From Cherax quadricarinatus (taxonomy: Eukaryota > Arthropoda > Malacostraca > Decapoda > Parastacidae): DNA of 64,000 nt. Of the stretch, positions 58,257 through 64,000 are shown piece after piece (within the stretch, counting starts at the first letter, position 1; each line of letters begins with the position of its first letter). The notes under the pieces are model-generated. The model made no database searches, was not told where the DNA came from, and was given only the letters and a program-made list of their open reading frames with translations. The stretch is from positions 25,520,716 through 25,584,715 of the forward strand of contig NC_091308.1 of NCBI RefSeq assembly GCF_038502225.1, written 5' to 3'. The translations under genes were made by a program, and so were the position numbers.

Positions 58257-59888
58257 GTTTACCTGGAGAGAGTTCCGGGGGTCAGTGCCCCCGCGGCCCG
58301 GTCTGTGACCAGGCCTCCTGGTGGATCAGAGCCTGATCAACCAGGCTGTTACTGCTGGCTGCACGCAATCCAACGTACGAGCCACAGCCCGGCTGGTCAG
58401 GTACCGACTTTAGGTGCTTGTCCAGTGCCTGCTTGAAGACAGCCAGGGGTCTCTTGGTAATCCCCCTTATGTATGCTGGGAGGCAGTTGAACAGTCTCGG
58501 GCCCCTGACACTTATTGTATTGTCTCTTAACGTGCTAGTGACACCCCTGCTTTTCATTGGTGGGATGTTGCATCGTCAGCCGAGGCTTTTGCTTTCGTTG
58601 TGATTTTCGTGTGCAAGTTCGGTACTAGTCTCTCTAGGATTTTCCAGGTGTATATAATCATGTATCTCTCCCGCCTGCGTTCCAGGGAGTACAGGTTCAG
58701 GATCTTCAAGCGCTCCCAGTAATTGAGGTGTTTTATCTCCGTTATGCGAGCCGTGAAGGTTCTCTGTACATTTTCCAGGTCAGCAATTTCACCTGCCTTG
58801 AAAGGTGCTGTTAGTGTGCAGCAATATTCCAGCCTAGATAGAACAAGTGACCTGAAGAGTGTCATCATGGGCTTGGCATCCCTAATTTTGAAGGTTCTCA
58901 TTATCCATCCTGTCATTTTTCTAGCAGATGCGATTGATACAATGTTATGGTCCTTGAAGGTGAGATCCTCCGACATGATCACTCCCAGGTCTTTAACTTT
59001 GGTTTTTCGCTGTATTTTGTGGAAGGAATTTGTTTTGTACTCTGATGAAGTTTTAATTTCCTCATGTTTACCATATCGGAGTAATTGAAATTTCTCATCG
59101 TTGAACTTCATATTGTTTTCTGCAGCCCACTGAAAGATTTGGTTGATGTACGCCTGGAGCCTTGCAGTGTCTGCAATGGAAGATACCGTCATGCAGATTC
59201 GGGTGTCATCTGCAAAGGAAGACACGATGCTGTTGCTGACATCCTTGTCTTTGTCAGATATGAGGATGAGAAACAAGATGGGAGCGAGTACTGTGCCTTG
59301 TGGAACAGAGCTGTTCACCGTAACTGCCTCAGACTTTACTCTGTTGACTATTACTATTTGTGTTCTGTTTGTGAGGAAATTATAGATCCATCTACCAACT
59401 TTTCCTGTTATTCCTTTAGCACGCATTTTGTGCGCTATTACGCCATGGTCACACTTGTCGAAGGCTTTTGCAAAGTCTGTATATATTACATCTGCATTCT
59501 TTTTGTCTTCTAGTGCATCTAGGACCTTGTCGTAGTGATCCAATAGCTGAGACAGACAGGAGCGACCTGCTCTAAACCCATGTTGCTCTGGGTTGTGTAA
59601 TTGATGGGTATCTAGAGGGGTGGCGATCTTGCTTCTTAGGACCCTTTCAAAGATTTTTATGATATGGGATGTTAGTGCTATCAGTCTGTAGTTCTTTGCT
59701 ATTGCTTTACTGCCCCCTTTGTGGAGTGGGGCTATGTCTGTTGCTTTTAGTAACTGTGGGACGACCCCCGTGTCCATGCTCCCTCTCCATAGGATGGTAA
59801 AAGCTCGTGATAGGGGCTTCTTGCAGTTCTTGATGAACACGGAGTTCCATGAGTCTGGCCCTGGGGCAGAGTGCATGGGCATGTCATT
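58257..59888 (-). pseudogene. LINE-C, 5'-truncated copy in the 27-bp array
   Basis: The minus-strand frame 59882-58554 (442 codons) reads SAPGPDSWNSVFIKN, KNYRLIALTSHIIKIFERVL, YTDFAKAFDKCDHGVIAH, SSVPQGTVLAPILFLILISD and SSFADDTRICMTV, so motifs A-C are present. A frameshift/deletion near 58600 separates it from the C-terminal frame 58557-58282 (LFNCLPAYIRGITKRPLAVF). The 5' end begins abruptly in repeat sequence at 59888 and the 3' end TTTACCTGGAGAGAGTTCCG abuts repeat at 58257. Endonuclease and CCCH region are absent. Confidence 0.88.
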
Positions 59889-60321
59889 TACTGTGTGTAG
59901 TTCTTAGTACTCGTACTCTGTGTGCTGTTCTTAGTATTCTTACACTGTGTGTAGTTCTCAGTAGTCCTACACTGTGTGTAGTTCCTAGTACTCGTACACT
60001 GTGTGTAGTTCTCAGTATTCCTACACTGTGTGTAGTTCTCAGTACTCCTACACTGTGTGTAGTTCTTAGTACTCGTACACTGTGTGTAGTTTTTAGTATT
60101 CTTACACTGTGTGTAGTTCTCAGTACTCCTACACTGTGTACAGTTCTTAGTATTCTTACACTGCGTGTAGTTCTCAGTACTCCTACACTGTGTGTAGTTC
60201 TCAGTACTCCTACACTGTGTGTAGTTCTCAGTACTCCTACACTGTGTGTAGTTCTCAGTACTACACTGTGCGTAGTTCTTAATACTCGTACATTGTGTGT
60301 AGTTCTCAGTACTCCTACACA
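59889..60321. repeat. 27-bp minisatellite, middle part
   Basis: About 16 units, more diverged than the right-hand block (CTTAGTACTCGTACACTG and TTCTTAGTATTCTTACAC variants). Confidence 0.93.
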
Positions 60322-63031
60322 ATTCCAGGAATTCCAGCAATTCCAGGAACAGCTGTTAAAAATTGACCACTGTCTGGAAAATCTGCCAGCTCCTGCCCCC
60401 AACATCTTGCTCCTGGGGGATTTCAACTTAAGGCATCTAAAATGGAGGAATATAGCAAATAATATTGTTGCAGTAATAACACCAGGAGGCAGCTCTGATG
60501 AGAACTCACACACACACACGAGCTTTTAAATCTCTGCACAAAATTCAATCTAAATCAGCAAATAATAGAGCCTACTAGACTGGAGAATACACTAGACCTC
60601 ATCTTCACTAACAATGATGATCTGATACGAAATGTCACCATATCAAAAACATATACTCAGATCACAACATAATTGAGGTTCAGACATGTATGCGTGGAGC
60701 CCTAGACCGACATAATGAGATTAGTCACGCGGGAGCATTCACCAAATTCAACTTCAATAACAGAAACATAAAGTGGGACCAAGTAAACCAAGTCCTAACC
60801 GATATAAGCTGGGAAGATGTACTAAGCAACACAGACCCCAACTTATGCCTAGAGCAGATTAACTCGGTGGCACTCGATGTATGCACAAGGCTTATTCCTC
60901 TTAAGAAAACGGAGGAGTAGATGTAAAATAGAAAGAGACAGGCGCTCCCTTTACAGGCGACGGAAAAGAATAACAGCGGCTAAAAGAGGTAAATATATCT
61001 GAAATGCGTAGGGAGTCACTGGTCAGAGAAATAGCAAGCATCGAACTTAAGCTAAAGGAATCCTATAGAAGTCAGGAATCGCGGGAAGAACTAAAAGCCA
61101 TAAATGAAATCGAAAGAAACCCAAAGTATTTCTTCTCCTATGCCAAATCTAAGTCGAGAACAACGTCCAGTATTGGGCCCCTACTTAAACAAGATGGGTC
61201 CTACACAGATGACAGCAAGGAAATGAGTGAGCTACTCAAGTCCCAATATGACTCAGTTTTTAGCAAGCCGCTAACCAGACTGAGAGTCGAAGATCAAAAT
61301 GAATTTTTTATGAGACAGCCACAGAATTTGGTTAACCCAAGCCTATCTGATGTTATCCTGACGCCAAATGACTTCGAACAGGCGATAAATGACATGCCCA
61401 TGCACTCTGCCCCAGGGCCAGACTCATGGAACTCCGTGTTCATCAAGAACTGCAAGAAGCCCCTATCACGAGCTTTTACCATCCTATGGAGAGGGAGCAT
61501 GGACGCGGGGGTCGTCCCACAGTTACTAAAAACAACAGACATAGCCCCACTCCACAAAGGTGGCAGTAAAGCAATAGCAAAGAACTACAGATCGATAGCA
61601 CTAACATCCCATATCATAAAAATCTTTGAAAGGGTCCTAAGAAGCAAGACCACCACCCATCTAGAAACCCATCAGTTACACAACCCAGGGCAACATGGGT
61701 TTAGAACAGGTCGCTCCTGTCTGTCTCAACTATTGGATCACTACAACAAGGTCCTAGATGCACTAGAAGACAAAAAGAATGCAGATGCAATATATACAGA
61801 CTTTGCAAAAGCCTTCGACAAGTGTGACCAAGGCGTAATAGCGCACAAAATGCGTGCTAAAGGAATAACAGGAAAAGTTGGTAGATGGATCTATAATTTC
61901 CTCACTAACAGAACACAGAGAGTAGTAGTCAACAGAGTAAAGTCCGAGGCAGCTGCAGTGAAAAGGTCTGTTCCACAAGGCACAGTACTCGCTCCCATCT
62001 TGTTCCTCATCCTCATATCTGACATAGACAAGGATGTCAGCCACAGCACCGTGTCTTCCTTTGCAGATGGCACCCGAATCTGCATGGCAGTGTCTTCCAT
62101 TGCAGACACTGCAAGGCTCCAGGCAGACATCAACCAAATCTTTCATTGGGCTGCAGAAAACAATATGAAGTTCAACGATGAGAAATTTCAATTACTCCGA
62201 TATGGTAAACACGAGGAAATTAAATCTTCATCAGAGTACAAAACAAATTCTGGCCACAAAATAGAGCGAAACAACAACGTCAAAGACCTGGGAGTGATCA
62301 TGTCGGAGGATCTCACCTTCAAGGACCATAACATTGTATCGATCGCATCTGCTAGAAAAATGACAGGATGGATAATGAGAACCTTCAAAACTAGGGATGC
62401 CAAGCCCATGATGACACTCTTCAGGTCACTTGTTCTATCTAGGCTGGAATATTGCTGCACACTAACAGCACCTTTCAAGGCAGGTGAAATTGCTGACCTA
62501 GAAAATGTACAGAGAACCTTCACGGCTCGCATAACGGAGATAAAACACCTCAATTACTGGGAGCGCTTGAGGTTCCTGAACCTGTATTCCCTGGAACGTA
62601 GGCGGGAGAGATACATGATTATATACACCTGGAAAATCCTAGAGGGACTAGTACCGAACTTGCACACGAAAATCACTCACTACGAAAGCAAAAGACTTGG
62701 TAGACAATGCAACATCCCACCAATGAAAAGCAGGGGTGTCACTAGCACGTTAAGAGACCATACAATAAGTGTCAGGGGCCTGAGACTGTTCAACTGCCTC
62801 CCAGCACACATAAGGGGGATGGATTACCAAGAGACCCCTGGTAGTCTTCCAGCTGACACTGGACAAGCATCTAAAATCGGTTCCTGACCAGCCGGGCTGT
62901 GGCTCGTACGTTGGTTTGCGTGCAGCCAGCAGTAGCAGCCTGGTTGATCAGGCTCTGATCCACCAGGAGGCCTGGTCACAGACCGGGCCGAGGGGGCGTT
63001 GACCCCCGGAACTCTCCCCAGGTAAACTCCA
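60322..63031 (+). pseudogene. LINE-C copy in the 27-bp array, catalytic core mutated
   Basis: It starts in the endonuclease (FQEQLLKIDHCLENLPAPAP, NILLLGDFNLRHLKWRNIAN at about 60350-60460), has frameshifts to about 60990, then a 627-codon frame at 61004-62887: KSKSRTTSSIGPLLKQDGSY, KNYRSIALTSHIIKIFERVL, IYTDFAKAFDKCDQGVIAH, RSVPQGTVLAPILFLILISD. Motif C reads SSFADGTRICM: the second catalytic Asp is Gly (GGC at about 62069), so this reverse transcriptase should be inactive. A 3-bp insertion near 62820 shifts the end. The 3' terminus GGTAAACTCCAG meets the repeat at 63031. Confidence 0.9.
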
Positions 63032-64000
63032 GTTCTCAGTACTCCTACACTGTGTGCAGTTCTCAGTACTCCTACACTGTGCGTAGTTCTCAGTACTCCT
63101 ACACTGTGTGTAGTTCTCAGTACTCCTACACGGTGTGTAGTTCTCAGTACTCCTACACTGTGTGTAGTTCTCAGTACTCCTACACTGTGTGTAGTTCTCA
63201 GTACTCCTACACTGTGTGTAGTTCTCAGTACTCCTACACTGTGTGTAGTTCTCAGTACTCCTACACTGTGTGTAGTTCTCAGTACTCCTACACGGTGTGT
63301 AGTTCTCAGTACTCCTACACTGTGTGTAGTTCTCAGTACTCCTACACTGTGTGTAGTTCTCAGTACTCCTACACTGTGTGTAGTTTTCAGTACTCCTACA
63401 CTGTGTGTAGTTCTCAGTACTCCTACACTGTGTGTAGTTCTTAATATCGTACACTGTATGTAGTTCTCAGTACTCCTACACTGTGTGCAGTTCTCAGTGC
63501 TCCTTTACTGTGTGCAGTTCTCAGTGCTCCTACACTGTATGTAGTTCTCAGTACTCCTACACTGTGTGCAGTTCTCATTGCTCCTACACTGTGTGCAGTA
63601 CTCTTACACTGTGTGTAGTTCTTAATATCGTACACTGTATGTAGTTCTCAGTACTCCTACACTGTGTGCAGTTCTCAGTACTCCTACACTGTGTGCAGTT
63701 CTCAGTGCTCCTACACTGTGTGTAGTTCTTAGTGATCCTACACTGTGTGTAGTTCTCAGTACTCCTACACTGTGTGCAGTTCTCAGTGCTCCTACACTGT
63801 GTGTAGTTCTCAGTGCTCCTACACTGTATGTTGTTCTCAGTACTCCTACACTGTGTGCAGTTCTCAGTGCTCCTACACTGTGTGTAGTTCTCAGTGCTCC
63901 TACACTGTATGTAGTTCTCAGTGCTCCTACACTGTATGTAGTTCTCAGTACTCCTACACTGTGTGCAGTTCTCAGTACTCCTACACTGTGTGCAGTTCTC
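63032..64000. repeat. 27-bp minisatellite, right part, runs off the window
   Basis: About 35 units; 63040-63430 is nearly homogeneous (CAGTACTCCTACACTGTGTG), while 63480-64000 mixes GTAGTT/GCAGTT and AGTACTCC/AGTGCTCC variants. Being a multiple of three, it stays open as a CSSQYSYTV nonapeptide on + and a CRSTENYTQ nonapeptide on minus; neither is considered a gene. Confidence 0.95.

Noticed and set aside
63052..63444. A Ser/Tyr/Cys-rich silk- or cuticle-like repetitive protein from the CSSQYSYTV repeats
   Set aside because: The 27-bp array is open on both strands, varies at all codon positions and is interrupted by LINEs, with no start or splice context.

Overview
This is a repeat-dense eukaryotic window with one recognisable host gene on the + strand and no prokaryotic, organellar or rRNA content. 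The split exons with GT/AG borders, the tRNA-derived SINEs, several LINE clades, TA-flanked MITEs and long minisatellites fit an arthropod. I favour a decapod crustacean (crayfish or lobster type), because the repeat vocabulary resembles what I recall from that group. No gene here fixes the species.

The host gene is a fragment of a transmembrane-type adhesion or receptor protein. Six exons (19398-19614, 33943-34083, 46501-46650, 51653-51819, 55620-55792, 55935-56127) join in a consistent reading frame across introns of 14.3, 12.4, 5.0, 3.8 and 0.14 kb. They encode about 346 residues: two cadherin repeats followed directly by one fibronectin type III domain. The first repeat has lost much of its calcium-binding consensus. 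The gene continues beyond the window at both ends or into exons I could not see; signal peptide, membrane segment and cytoplasmic part are not visible.

Layout. 1-6.2 kb: TA microsatellites, a 32-bp minisatellite, a SINE, a MITE and a palindromic tRNA-like element. 6.2-10.5 kb: a 29-bp satellite of about 145 units. 10.5-19.4 kb: LINE fragments, SINEs and a 33-bp minisatellite open in several frames. 19.4-34 kb (intron 1): a nearly intact RTE-clade LINE, a decayed CR1 LINE, a hAT MITE with a perfect target duplication, and hammerhead-like Penelope-type termini. 34-46.5 kb (intron 2): an L2/CR1-like LINE tail-to-tail with another CR1-like LINE (called LINE-C here) whose N-terminal part carries three CCCH zinc fingers. 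46.6-51.6 kb (intron 3): a second, broken RTE copy with a nested 285-bp insertion. 57-64 kb: 31-bp and 27-bp minisatellites, the latter interrupted by two LINE-C copies in opposite orientation.

The genes do not form an operon or pathway. The window is one host gene with introns swollen by retrotransposons, plus a relationship between a SINE family and the LINE that probably moves it (shared 3' ends). I found no convincing undescribed gene system. The most rewarding items are the CCCH-finger LINE, the hammerhead-like elements, the RTE/TA-repeat association and the MITE abutting a splice acceptor.
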